Part shown: positions 37,009 through 48,201 of the stretch, one piece after another
Numbering within the stretch: position 1 is the stretch's first letter
Layout of the letters: the number at the start of each line of letters is the position of its first letter
Program-made: the position numbers and the translations under genes
DNA from: Viola odorata
Lineage: Eukaryota; Streptophyta; Magnoliopsida; Malpighiales; Violaceae
Length of the DNA: 64,000 bases
Assembly (NCBI GenBank): GCA_963691705.1
Contig: OY829545.1
Span: 43,759,475 to 43,823,474 of the forward strand
Reading direction: 5' to 3'
Notes under the pieces: model-generated
The model's input: only the letters and a program-made list of their open reading frames with translations
Databases searched by the model: none
What the model was told of the DNA's origin: nothing

Positions 37009-38780
37009 TGATCACGCGCTTGTCGAGGGCACGATCAAACAAATTATTACAACTTATCACATGCAACAAAATAGATTGAAGACAGTGGCAAGAGGATCGA
37101 TCCACAGAGATTGGTGAAGACTTACACTAGACAAGGCCAGATTATAAAATAAAACAATAAAAGAAACAAAACAGAATTCAAGGGTTGGATGGAGAGAAAC
37201 TGATTCAAGGTCTTGATTGGAAGAACAAAAACACAAAAAGTAACACTCGGGGGGGTTTTACTTGACTAAACAAGTCAGCCAAGGAAGATTCGGAAGCTAA
37301 CAATTTTATCTAAGAAAGCAAGGTTCGGGGTCTCGAATGTCACGTTTGAGGTCCCGAATGTAAAAATATAGCAAATCAGTGAACAAATTCAGAATTAATA
37401 AAACAGAAAGTGGAATAAGCACAAATAATCAGATAAAGAAGGATTCTTAGCAAAGGCATTCTTGGGTTGCATTCGGGGGCCCGATCGTCATCAGCACAAG
37501 GATATTTTATTCAAGACATCATAGAAATGACATAGGGACCATATTCCTCGGATATCCCCTACTTTTCTCTTAAGAGAAACTACCCCCCGTTTCCAAATAT
37601 GAGGTAGTCTTGATGACAGTTCGCCATCCCTCTAGGCACGAATGCGGGAGGGTCATACTCAAACTGCCCATGAAGCTAAGAAAAGACAGATCTAGAGCTA
37701 AAAGTCCCTCAGTTTGTCAGGCTCGTGACCTCGCTCTAATCAATTACACACCCTATCTATTTGAGACCACTTTGACACAGTCAAGACTAAACAGATGCCT
37801 ACTTGGTTCATGCAATTTTCCTTCCGTATTCACCACACGAATGGCAGCATTCACATAAGATAATTATCAGTTGATCAAGCCTCAAATTATATCATGCAAA
37901 GATGTAATTAAAACGATGGATAATTGAATATGGCATCAAGAATGTATTAAGCACATGAAGGCCTCGAATCTGCCCTTGCAACCCTCGAATCACCCTTGCT
38001 AAGAACTAATGATTTAGCTACTCATACTTAAAGATGAACAAATAGAAATTAAAGGAAGCATAACAAGTAAGTAAATAGGTTAAGGGAAGAAGACTTTGTT
38101 ACTAAAAATCCGTTTGAAGCCCGGCGGCAAGGTTGAAGATGCTAACAAGAACTAGAGAGAGAAACTAGAGAGAAGTCTAAGAAAACTAGAACTAAATAAA
38201 TTATGCTAAGTGATAAGAGATGTAAGAGATGTCCTAAACTACTCTTAGATGCCCTTTATATACTAGAGCTCTAAGCACAAAATATCTTCAGCCTAAAACT
38301 AGGGACAAAATGCATTAATTGAAAGCCTAAGAAAGTGGATCCATGCTCCTTAAAGCACAAAGCTGAAAAAGCATAAAGCTGTCTGATTTTCCCAGCTTTG
38401 GCAGGTCTGGACTGGGCTCAAGGGCTGAGATGGTCAGAGCGGTAGGTATTTGGTGGTCAGTGCAGACTGCAGGAACAGTGTCAGAGGAGGCACATGGAAG
38501 CTCTAGCGAGAGGACACGTGGAAATGTCATTCTTCGCCCTTCGGGGTCCCGAATGGAGAATCCGATTCGGGACCTTGAACGCTGCTTTGGAGTCGGGACC
38601 TCGACTTTTGGTCTTGAAGCTCAAAACTGCACAAAATGCTCCAAAAATGCATCTTTTCGCATAAACTCCCATTTTTGGCCTCGATCTGCAATAGTAGTGA
38701 AAACAAGGGTAAATTAGCAGAATCATGCCTTAAATGGGTGAGAAAATGGGGAGAAAATCGTGCATAAAAATATGCTATCA
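37009..38780 (-). repeat. Element A 5' LTR
   Basis: This is the partner of 25211-26963 at about 98% identity by eye. It ends GCGCGTGATCA on the minus strand directly before the primer binding site. Confidence 0.93.
38253..38262 (-). promoter_or_regulatory. Element A LTR TATA box
   Basis: TATATAAAGG on the minus strand, about 520 bases into the 5' LTR. The same site is kept in the 3' LTR. It is the likely core promoter for element A transcription. Confidence 0.6.
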
Positions 38781-38789
38781 TAGGCAGGC

Positions 38790-39829
38790 ATTAATTTTTC
38801 TTCTTCAGCTCGATATTTGCGTTAGCATTTAATTTCTCGGAACTGGAGCTGGAAATCTTCGAATATTTCTTTAAGCGTTTGACTTCGAGGGCTTGATGCA
38901 TGACTTTACTTCCCCACACTTGAGTTTTTGTTGTGGTGAGGAAGTAATCTGATGTTGTTGCCGTGGCCCCGATTTTTGATTTCTGCAATTGCTCTGTCTT
39001 GCCCTTGATTTATATTTTTCCTCCCCACACTTGTCTTCTTCAATGTCTAGCCCTTGCTTTTCGTGATGAAGAGTGTTACTCACCTGCCAAGGAAGGGTCA
39101 AAGAAAAAACTCAATTGGTTAGAAGAGAGAACATAGAGGGAATGAGAGTCGAGGGCATGAAAAAGGAAAGAGCAATGGAGAAAGGGAGGAAAAACAAATG
39201 GAAATAAAATAAAAATAAAGAGAAGAAAGAAAAGAAAAAATGCAAAGTCTCTCGTCGTTTTGTTGCTTTCCCCCGTCTGATGGTGCCTATACCTAGGGAT
39301 ATTATGCAAACCTAGCCAATGCCTAGTCAAGCATTAAATCACACATGAATAAAATGACATGAGGCTCAATGTGCTCACAGGGTATAAATTGTGACTACTG
39401 GTGTCCATGACATCACTGGTCATAAGGGCAAGAAGGTCAAGATGTGCATGGTCAGGCAAAGATGCGATGAATGACAAGTTTCTTCTATGCATCAGAAGTA
39501 AAAAATGCGTGTCAATCATAAGGGTTTTAAACAGGGCAGTAGCAAAATTCCTACCAAAGTCTAAAAATAAAATAAAATCTGATTTTTTTTGAAAAATTCG
39601 AAAGGCATGCAATCATGCAACAAGTGGAAAATTAAACATGCAAACAAACACACAAATAAATCCCTCCCCACACTTAGGCATTGTCCTCAATACGAGAAGG
39701 GCACACATAAGCGTTCAATAAAAATAAAGGAGTATAGTACAACCAAATTAAAGGAAAGCAATAACGATTGTTTTGAACCCTCCTCGAGGGCAAGAAAAAT
39801 AATATTGTTCGGGGGGTGGAATCATTGAT
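38790..39829 (-). other. Element B non-coding region upstream of the element A insertion
   Basis: No coding frame is supportable except the possible tail of the ORF-1-like gene near 39,748-39,829. Exact TCCCCACACTT copies lie at 38911-38921, 39022-39032 and 39665-39675, matching those in element A. A CATTGTCCTCAAT word near 39,677 also has a counterpart in element A near 28,500. Confidence 0.6.
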
Positions 39830-39834
39830 GTGGA

Positions 39835-41162
39835 TGATACGATCCTAGGTGGCTAGGATGCGCTTTCTGACGATCTTGTTCAAGTTTGGATTTCAATGCG
39901 GAAATAATAACTCTCTTGACACCTAACCCTCCTAATAACTTGTATTAGGAAAACTAGATCCTATGAATAGAGGTTCTTAAATCGAATCCTTAACCCTCTA
40001 ATCAACCTGTGATTAGCAAACTAAGGCGAATGATCAATGGGGTTTTGAACTTTCAGATTTTACTTGTTTAATCGAATGTTCCAACTCAATTAAAGACAAG
40101 GTTCTTCATAAGAACAATTTGGGAGAAAACTCTCTGGTTTTTAATTATCAAAATCAGGTCTTATTTACAATGAAAGTGAGCGTTCCTTTATATAGGCTAT
40201 GCGCTAAATACTAGTTTAACTATAACTAGAAAACCTATTTTAGCTAGAACTCCTAAGTACATTCGAAATAGAACTTCTACTAGTCTAATAACTGTAAAAA
40301 CTAATTAATAAATACAAATAAATCTTTCTAGAATATCCTAGAAGCATTTGCATCATCAGGCCAAGGTTTGGGCCGAATTCTCCAAGTTGCGGGCTGCTTG
40401 CGTTCACACTGCGCGCCAAAATGTCGACCCATGCTAGCTCTCGATCCACTCGTACGTTTGGGCTGAAACTTGTCCCATTCGAAAGCTAACATCTTAAAAT
40501 AGTGGACAGGGTCCTCTCTTCCTAGTCCAGGACTCACTGGTACGAAGAATTGTTGTTGGCGTTGACGGACGCGTTATGAAGTCCTCGTCCGCATAGGATT
40601 GCTGTCAGCGAACGTGTAACGAGCCATAACAAACAAACGGCTGGTCCGTTTAACCTGAAATTTGGACAGCCTCTTGATAAAATCTTGAAGTTTCGGAAAC
40701 AGTCTTGATCACACGATTCCAACTTGGGATGATCGAGATATGGTCCGTCGAAGTTGTCTGTCACGTTTGCGCTTAGGACACTTGTGCATGCAAAAGTAGC
40801 AACGGGCCTTCTTGCAAGTTGCTCGTCCAAATGTCCTCAAACTTGGCAGAGGCTCTCCTAAGATCCCAGTCGGTCTTATATTTATCTTGGAACCCGATTT
40901 GTAACCTTTCTTCCATGAATTGGCTCGTGTAGATGTGCAACCTTGCACTATGCGCCTCCAAGCCACCTTCCATGTCATCCTTCGCCTAAGGACTTGATCC
41001 AGCAATGTTACTTGCCTAGTTTCCATGTCTAGAGGTTGTTGTAACCTCCCTTGGAGCTTTGGAACGTCTTGGGCTCGACGCTTTGGGTTGATTGGCCTTG
41101 GTCACAAGGCATGTGAGCGTTGTGCGTGCGCTAGGGTTAGCCTCGGGGCTAGGATCGTATCA
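39835..41162 (-). repeat. Element D 3' LTR
   Basis: It runs TGATACGATCCTAG to CTAGGATCGTATCA, so the LTR ends form a perfect 14-base inverted repeat. A minus-strand TATATAAAGG lies at 40185-40194. It differs from its partner by about 3% in the first 230 bases. Confidence 0.95.
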
Positions 41163-41890
41163 TTCCCTTCCCCTTCGAAAAGAGTCACCCTCGAATCTGC
41201 ATCTAGACCTGCACCACAATACCTTAAGTTATTAATATCAAAGTAAGCACAAAGTGAACCATACCAACCTCGCAAATTCAACTTGGCGGTTATGTCTTTG
41301 AATATCTCAATGCATCGGGTAAGACCATCGCCCCAAGCGGTCTTCTTCACTTGAACTTGGATTAGAACCCATCCTTGGTGTAAGCACTGCCAAATCCAAG
41401 CTCCTAACTTGAAGGATTCGCTCATCCTTCCTTGATATCTCAAAATTTCCATCTTGACATGCAAATGCATACCGTAGCGTTTGGCTTGCTCGTGTGGTAT
41501 CTTTGCCATCACCAAGTCCTTGTCAACACTTAAGCTTGCATAATACTTTAAAGAACAAGGAGTTAATGGTACCACAAATATAAATCCATATCCAAAAGAA
41601 TTGCAAGTAAATAACAATGATAAATCATTAATAAACGCAAATTTGCACAAAATCGGATACCAAACGAAACCAATAGTTCGTTTGTTGTCATCAAACGCAT
41701 ATACCTTACCCTTCGGCTTTTGCATACTCACATCATTAATTAAATTAATTTTAAACTCAGAATGATATAATTTAATGATGTTCAAGAATGAACTAGGTCT
41801 AAGAAATGAAAAGTATAGCAAACCGTTGCGACTAGGGTTAGCCGCTCTAGTCTCCATCTTTGCACAATACTTTTCATGTTTATTTGTCAT
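41102..41890 (-). CDS. Unrecognised 262-aa ORF of element D, shared with element E
   Basis: I do not recognise this protein. It is open for 262 codons where RT would be expected. It starts just after the linker and ends 61 bases inside the 3' LTR, so the polypurine tract is translated as part of EGEGND. Blocks shared with element E: NLIND/NLID plus MQ(K/R)xKxKxYAF near residue 55, then NSFGYGFI(F/L)VVPL, (Y/F)xSLxV(D/N)KDxVMAKI, and C-terminal LRYC...SRxxLFEGxGND. One hydrophobic stretch (about GYGFIFVVPL) is too short to claim a membrane segment. It has no zinc, protease or polymerase motif. It may be an element-specific accessory protein or a long-diverged remnant of pol. Confidence 0.5.
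   Translation of the reverse strand: MTNKHEKYCAKMETRAANPSRNGLLYFSFLRPSSFLNIIKLYHSEFKINLINDVSMQKPKGKVYAFDDNKRTIGFVWYPILCKFAFINDLSLLFTCNSFGYGFIFVVPLTPCSLKYYASLSVDKDLVMAKIPHEQAKRYGMHLHVKMEILRYQGRMSESFKLGAWIWQCLHQGWVLIQVQVKKTAWGDGLTRCIEIFKDITAKLNLRGWYGSLCAYFDINNLRYCGAGLDADSRVTLFEGEGNDTILAPRLTLAHAQRSHAL
41163..41176 (-). promoter_or_regulatory. Element D polypurine tract
   Basis: On the minus strand GAAGGGGAAGGGAA directly precedes the TGATAC start of the 3' LTR. This is the expected plus-strand primer position. Confidence 0.85.
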
Positions 41891-41899
41891 GGCTGATCG

Positions 41900-42295
41900 T
41901 CATTCTACCACTACCAATGACTCTCTCTTTTGCTGCACATGAGGAAAAACAAAAGTAGAAGATAAAGTAAACGGTTTAAGGTTAGTGAAATCAAAGCGCA
42001 AAGGCCAAAAACTAGGTTTTTGATGGCTCGCGCCAAAGCAGAATTTTCGCATGACCAATGCATTCCTTACTTTCTTCTCTCTAGCGTTATCACTCATCTC
42101 TCCTTTTGTATAAACGCTACTCTCGGCATGCTCTCTATTTTCATGCAAGTGTTTTCCTTTCGCATGCTCACTCTTTTTATGCGAATGTTTTCTCTCTTTT
42201 CCCATGCTCACTCTTTTCATGGGGGTTGTTTTGCACTTCCCTTTCTTTCTTGTCAAGTTGTCTAGAGATCTCAAGTTCGGCAATGGACTTCTCAA
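41900..42295 (-). pseudogene. Element D Lys/Glu/His-rich linker with HENREHA-type repeats
   Basis: On the minus strand the frame reads KKSEHAKGKHLHENREHAES, then REKKVRNAL and a block FGASHQKP...RFDFTNLKPFTLSS. The linker part is made of repeats of about seven to fifteen residues. The FGASHQKP block is also found in element E (about 57,500-57,670). In helper-type gypsy elements a similar charged linker separates protease from RT, so this looks like the end of the retained pol region. Confidence 0.55.
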
Positions 42296-42403
42296 TATAC
42301 AATTGATCTTCGGTGTAAGTGGTGCAAGCGTGTACTTGACTCCATCTTTTTCTAGCTTGTACCGATTCCTCTTTTCTTCATGGTTGGCATTCCTATCAAA
42401 TTG

Positions 42404-42703
42404 CTAAGGTCGTCTGAGTAAGATGTGACTTGAATGCATCGGAACAACATCACAAAGGATCTCATCCTTATACTTGCCAATAGAGAACGCAACTAGGACT
42501 TGTCTTGTCACCTCAAATTCTTCACCGTTGATCATGCATTGCCGCAAGTAAGGTTTTGGATGGTTCATAGTTGGAAGACCCAACTTATGTACAAACAAGG
42601 TGCTTGCATAATTCGCCGAACTCCTAGTATCAATGACCAATGAACACTTCCCCCCTTCGACTCGACAGCGAGTGTAGAATAGCCCTTCTTTTTGTTCACT
42701 CAT
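42404..42703 (-). pseudogene. Element D retroviral-type aspartic protease fragment
   Basis: Blocks RCRVEGGKCSLVIDT, FVHKLGLP and VPMHSSHILL fit the Ty3/gypsy protease domain. The catalytic D-T-G reads D-T-R here (VIDTRSS), so it is probably inactive. The frame ends at RRP, where related elements continue GRPWQ. Confidence 0.75.
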
Positions 42704-42952
42704 TTATACCTCTCCTTGCACACTCAATTGACGCTTAGTGACTAGCGTCCTAGCATTATCATGCTCTCTAGATTCTTGTGTAGAAGTTGCTTGACTATCA
42801 TGCACCATATCGTGCCTTAGGGTTTTGTTCGGTGGCACGCATCTAGGGTTTGCCTTGGTAACCTTCGATTCACATGCACGCCATGGTACTTCCTGTTGTG
42901 ATCCTTGCGCTTTATAGTACTCATCATAGTACCCTTGTTGGGATTCTTACGG

Positions 42953-43363
42953 TCATTGGTGAAGCTCCTCTTGCAAGTGGGTGGGTAGGAATCGTTCCCT
43001 CATAAATATCTTCATATCAGTCCAAGTTGAAATTGGACCGCCTCTAACTCGTCGGCTTGCATTATTCAAACCATTCCACCAATAAGTAGCATCTCCAAAG
43101 AACCCATCTGATGCTATCTTTACTTTCTCCTCCTCCGAGTAGTTGTGACAAAAAAATATCGATTGGATCTCCCTCTCCCACGTTAGGTATTTATGCGGAC
43201 CATCTGTTCCTCCAAAGGAAGGGATTCCCATCCTTGCGCTTCTACAGTTTGTGTTAAGTTGATCCTCAAACCTATGCCTCGTCTCATCATACTCATACTG
43301 CCTTTGCCTCTCATAGGCATAATCCTCATAATCTCGCCTCTCGGACCATCACGTGTAAGACAT
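42953..43363 (-). pseudogene. Element D gag N-terminal part
   Basis: The frame starts at ATG 43363 (MSYT), meets TGA at 43349-43351, then continues SERRDYEDYAYERQRQ...RFEDQ. It goes on into a retrotransposon gag domain with YLTWEREIQSIFFCHNYSE, ATYWWNGL and FMRERFLP. It stops after LQEELHQ, so the rest of gag and the zinc knuckle are missing or scrambled. The TGA most simply reflects CGA to TGA. Confidence 0.8.
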
Positions 43364-44240
43364 CTTATGATTCCTGTAAATTCACAACACTAAAGAAAAC
43401 AAGCGTAAATTTGTCCTAAAAACTAGCACTCCCTCACGTGTTTACTCTCGTGTTTAACCTCTCTAATAATCTCACCAAATATCTCTCAAACCTTTGCAAT
43501 TGTTCTTGTGAAAACCGTTAGGGTAGACTCAAGAATTTTGAAGAAACGCTTCCAAGGAAATTTCAAAGACAACTCGGTTAGAAAGAATTTTAGATGCTTA
43601 ATAAGTAATATAGTCGCAAAGATCAATCAACCAAATACTTACTAGGCTGGAATGGAAAGGCTTATAATCAGAATCAAAGAAAAGCTCAAAATAATATAGG
43701 AAGACTCAAATAAATTCACAAAAGGATTGTGTAAGTGTGTGATTCTCGGTTTTGTGAAATTAGGGTTTGTGTCTTGCAAACTTGATAACTTTCAACTCCG
43801 AACTCCAAATCGAATGATTCTTTTTGCTATGGAAAGCTAACACCTTCAAGTATCTTGTATTTTGTTTTTCTTTTGATTTCGACTTCTGCTCTTTTTGTTA
43901 TTCGAAATCGTTTCTGTTTTTGATTTTTTTTTGACTCTTTTTTAATAAAACGAAATAACAATTAACTAATTGACACTTTGGATTTTTATGACTTTTTATG
44001 ACTCAAAACAGTACTGAAATTAAAGACACTTTGGGGACTATTTTTGTTTTTAAATTGACACAAAAATAAAGACACAAGACGCAAACTAGATCTAGGGTCT
44101 CTAGATCGACTCGACACACTAACACAACGGGACTCAAGGAGATTGATATAGATCGGATAGAAGAAGATCAATCTCAACAATTGAAAACTAAATAAAAATA
44201 GTAAAGATAGATAGGATAGTTACCAAACGTTGAACACCTT

Positions 44241-44255
44241 TGCTCCGCTACCAAC
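44241..44255 (-). promoter_or_regulatory. Element D primer binding site
   Basis: On the minus strand TGGTAGCGGAGC follows the 5' LTR after a short spacer. It matches the initiator-tRNA-Met type site TGGTATCAGAGC at 10 of 12 positions. Confidence 0.65.
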
Positions 44256-45664
44256 TGATACGATCCTAGGCGGCTAGGATGCGCTTTCTGACGATCTTGT
44301 TCAAGTTTGGATTTCAATGCGGAAATAATAACTCTCTTGACACCTAACCCTCCTAATAGCTTGTATTAGGAAAACTAGATCCTATCAATAGAGGTTCTTG
44401 AATCAAATCCTTAACCCTCTAATCAACAACTTGTAGTAGGAAAACTAGATCCTATTAATAGAGGTTCTTGAATCAAATCCTTAACCCTCTAATCAACCTG
44501 TGATTAGCAAACTAAGGCGAACGATCAATGGGGTTTTGAACTTTCGGATTTTACTTGTTTAATCGAATGTTCCAACTCAATTAAAGACAAGGTTCTTCAT
44601 AAGAACAATTTGGGAGAAAACTCTCTAGTTTTTAATTATCAAAATCGGGTCTTCTTTACAACGAAAGTGAGCGCTCCTTTATATAGGCTATGCACTAAAT
44701 ACTAGTTTAACTATAACTAGAAAACCTATTTTAGCTAGAACTCCTAAGTACATTCGAAATAGAACTTCTACTAGTCTAATAACTGTAAAAACTAATTAAT
44801 AAATACAAATAAATCTTTCTAGAACATCCTAGAAGCATTCGCATCATCAGGCCAAGGTTTGGGCCGAATTCTCCAAGTTGCGGGCTGCTCGTGTTCACAC
44901 TGCGCGCTAAAATGTCGACCCATGCTAGCTCTCGATCCACTCGTCCGTTTGGGCTGAAACTTGTCCCATTCGAAAGCTAACATCTTAAAATAGTGGACAG
45001 GGTCCTCTCTTCCTGGTCCAGGCCTCACTGGTACGAAGAATTGTGTTGGCATTGACAGACGCGTTATGAAGTCCTCGTCCGCGTAGGATTGCTGTCAGCG
45101 AACATGTAACGAGCCATAACAAAGAAACGCCTGGTCCGTTTGACCTGAAATGTAGACAGCCTCTTGATAACATCTGGAAGTTTTGGAAACAGTCTTGATC
45201 GCATGATTCCGACTTGGGATGATCGAGATATGGTCCGACGAAGTTGTCCGTCACGTTTGCGCTTAGGACACTTGTGCATGCAAAAGTAGCAACGGGCCTT
45301 CTTGCAAGTTGCTCGTCTAAATGTCCTCAAACTTGGCAGAGGCTCTCCTAAGATCCCAATTGGTCTTATATTTATCTTGGAACCCGATTTGGAACCTTTC
45401 TTCCATGAATTGGCTCGTGTAGATGTGCAACCTTACACTATGCGCCTCTAAGCCACCTTCCATGTCATCCTTCGCCTAAGGAGTTGATCCAGCAATGTTC
45501 CTTGCCTAGTTTCCATGTCTAGAGGTTGTTGTAACCTCCCTTGGAGCTTTGGAACGTCTTGGGCTCGACGCTTTGGGTTGATTGGCCTTGGTCGCAAGGC
45601 ATGTGCGCGTTGTGCGTGCGCTAGGGTTAGCCCCAGGGCTAGCCCCAGGGCTAGGATCGTATCA
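44256..45664 (-). repeat. Element D 5' LTR
   Basis: Partner of 39835-41162. It carries an extra near-perfect tandem copy of about 70-75 bases around 44,365-44,500 (unit AGGAAAACTAGATCCTAT... to ...CCCTCTAATCAAC), which explains most of its greater length. A TATATAAAGG box on the minus strand is at 44676-44685. Confidence 0.95.
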
Positions 45665-45669
45665 GTGGA

Positions 45670-47608
45670 AGGTTGCACCTTGCAACTTCAACCGTCAAGG
45701 CCTGAAGCTCGATGAGGATGGACTGCAGCAAACGTTCGACTGCGGGGGCATGAACAAGAGTTGGGGTCGTAGGCTTGACTGTTGTGGATGCATCGGGGGC
45801 AGCACGTGATGTCTCGGCTTGGGCAGGACGAGCGAATGTAGTTCAGGGCCGCAACAGATCTAGATAGCTGAAATTACCACCAGACTTGGTGCCAAAAACT
45901 TTGTCACTAGGTGGGGTGGATCGTGCAGAGAAACTTAGCACACCTCGTGAGACACATAAATGACCCATACCGTCTAAGGTACGGGCGTCTAAATCCTTGA
46001 ACGCAAGAGGCTCAGAAAGGTCACTAGAATACAAATCCACATTGTGCAAATTCATAGCAAGCAAGGAGACAAGAGATCCTAAAATGGGGCCTCGGGAACT
46101 ATTTTGGACATGAAGAATACCCGAGGCAACCCAAAACCCTAGATTAACCCAACACTTATGCTTCATGCACCATAAAAAGAATAATTCCTGCAACGACAGT
46201 TGGCCCGAGGATCCAAATCGACCTAAGAAGGTGAGGGCCATAAATCGGTGCAGGATACGCAATGCAGGGTCAACTAATTCATGGGCTTTGGAAGACTTAG
46301 GGTTAAACTCAGCATCAGGGTTATCAGTAAGCTCGCGAAAGGCAGAATTTGCATCAAAAATAGTTGGAATAATAGTCAAAGTATTTTTATACACAACATA
46401 ATTCAACTCATTTGGCTTAACAAAGTTCAGCATGCAATTAAATTCGCTAAGGGACTGTTTCGACCATTTGTTTGTCAATCTGAAATTGATGACATCAGGA
46501 GTAGAAGAGTTGGGTCCAAACTTGCCCTTAGGCTTAAAGTGGTCATATGCAACCCAAAAAGTGGTAAAGAACTCAAGCGAGAGTTCAACAAAGGTCGGGT
46601 GTTCTAGGAAGAATAGTGATTCCCAACCAATATTGACAACTAACTCTCGGATTCGAGATTCAATCCCCATTTTGGTCAAAAAGTCCAAATCGAGGCGCGC
46701 ACAGGAGCTAACACCTTTGGAGTTCAAAACATACAGTTTATCAATCGAGGGCTTATCATTAAAAACCAACCAGTAATGAAAGACAGAAAGGTCATAAGTC
46801 ACCTGGGTGGAGTTTGTTCGAGGGGCAGAAGGAGGAGCTGGCGTCTTGCCCTCGACAGTTGGGGTATCGTCCTGACCTCGAAGCTTCTTGGAGGTCGAGG
46901 CCTTCCCCTTGCTGGAGGTTAGGAGCTTCCTCTTTCTATCCACCGGTATTTCAGGCTCTGCCGGTGGCTCCATTCTAGCCAGAGTCTTCGATTTCCCTTT
47001 CTTTACCGTCAATCTTACCGCGGCTTCTTTCTCCTGCTTCTCTTTATCCGCGGCTTCTTTCTTCGCTGCGTCCTTGGCCTCGAGATCTTCCTCGCCTTCT
47101 TCATCATCAACCTCGCTACTCTCTCCAGTACCCTCTTCCAGGGCATCAACTTGCTCTGGCTCCTCCTCTACCTCTGGTTTAGTCGGAGGCTCCTCTTCTT
47201 CATTGTTCGAATTGTGGGCCAAAAACTCATCCAGGGCAGCCTCCACTCCGAGCTTCCTAGTGGCAGCTGGAGAGGTCTTTTTGGTCTTGGGTTTGGCTCT
47301 GGGCTTGCCGCTAGCAGATGTAGACCCAGGTGGTAGCTTGACCACGCGGCCACATCTATTTGTGCTCGACGTTGGTGGGATGTCGACGTCACTTTCAACG
47401 GGAGTGAACTCTACGGCTCGCGAATTGGAGAGTGGAAAAGAGTTTGGGGGCTGTGGAATAGCGAAATCCTAGTTGGTGTTGGAGGGGGAGAGGTTGTTTT
47501 GAAGGAACCAGGTGAGGAGTGGGACTTGGAGGTGGCGGGGCTTTCAGATCCGTCCACTGGATGTTGTCCTGAAGCGAGCTTGTGGGCGACTTTCTTTACT
47601 TGCGGCAT
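45670..47608 (-). pseudogene. Athila ORF-1-like gene of element B, cut by element D
   Basis: It starts near ATG 47608 (MPQVKK). A frameshift lies between 47,411 and 47,345. The long open part is 47345-45843 (500 aa). It begins with Lys/Pro and Glu-rich tracts, including acidic EEEEPPTKPEVEEEPE and KKEAADKEKQEKEAA that look coiled-coil-prone. The folded domain follows with GWESLFFLEHPT, ELSLEFFTTFW, DPALRILHRF and ELFFLWCMKHK, aligning with the element A copy. The frame ends at a stop at 45843. Related sequence continues to the element D insertion at 45669 and probably resumes at 39829. No function is assigned. Confidence 0.75.
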
Positions 47609-48201
47609 TGTTGAGGGTGATGGATGTGGACAGGGATGATGGAGATGAAGGTGGCATGTCTGTGTGGGAGAGAGATAGGGAAAGTGATTTGGTTGGAAGG
47701 AGAGTGAAGACGAAGAAGGAGCGTGGGAGAGAAAAGGGGGCTGACGTCTGACATAAATGGAGCAACCTTTAATTAATTAGGGTTGCTTTCTTATCTGGCG
47801 CATCTGACATGGTGCCTTGGGCTTCGAGGAGCAACGGGCCCGCGCGTATCCCAACTACCTAAAAAGTAACTTTTAAAATTTGAAAAGGAGGTAGTTAGAA
47901 ATGATGAGGACAAAAAGAGAGAATAAAGGGGTTAATAATAATAATAAGGAATAAGATCGTCTTGGAAAAGGTCAGAGATTAAAGGAGGTAAATAAGGGAT
48001 AAAATATTAAGGAAATAAAATCAAAGGGAAATTTACTTAAACAAAAATATAACTAGAAAAAGAAGTCGAAAGATATGAAAAAGATAATGGAAAGAGAAAG
48101 AGGTGGAATGGCATAAGAGATGCCTCCAGTGCGGCATGTTTAATCGTCAGGGCCTCGACATTTTCTAGCAATCTAGGTCTCGACAGGTGGGGAATCCACT
48201 A
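47609..48201 (-). other. Element B spacer between integrase and ORF-1-like gene
   Basis: No coding frame is supportable. The right half (about 47,870-48,120) is A/G-rich on the plus strand, as in the matching spacer of element A. Confidence 0.5.

Larger units (their letters stand above)
25211..38780 (-). mobile_element. Element A: younger Athila-type retrotransposon inside element B
   Basis: It is 13,570 bp, with LTRs at 25211-26963 and 37009-38780 that look about 98% identical by eye. It is flanked on both sides by TAGGCAGGC (25202-25210 and 38781-38789). On the minus strand the order is 5' LTR, tRNA-Asp primer binding site (36988-37005), gag, protease, RT, RNase H, integrase (partly inverted), Athila ORF-1-like gene, non-coding region, polypurine-like GTGTGGGGATTATT and 3' LTR. 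It lies in the 3' non-coding part of element B. Several stops and frameshifts mean it is not autonomous now. Confidence 0.95.
39835..45664 (-). mobile_element. Element D: non-autonomous Ty3/gypsy-like retrotransposon
   Basis: It is flanked by GTGGA at 39830-39834 and 45665-45669. LTRs are 39835-41162 and 44256-45664. On the minus strand it has a primer binding site, a gag fragment, a protease fragment, a repetitive linker, an open frame of 262 aa and a polypurine tract. There is no RT, RNase H or integrase. It interrupts the ORF-1-like gene of element B. LTR ends, linker and extra ORF show it is related to element E. Confidence 0.93.
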
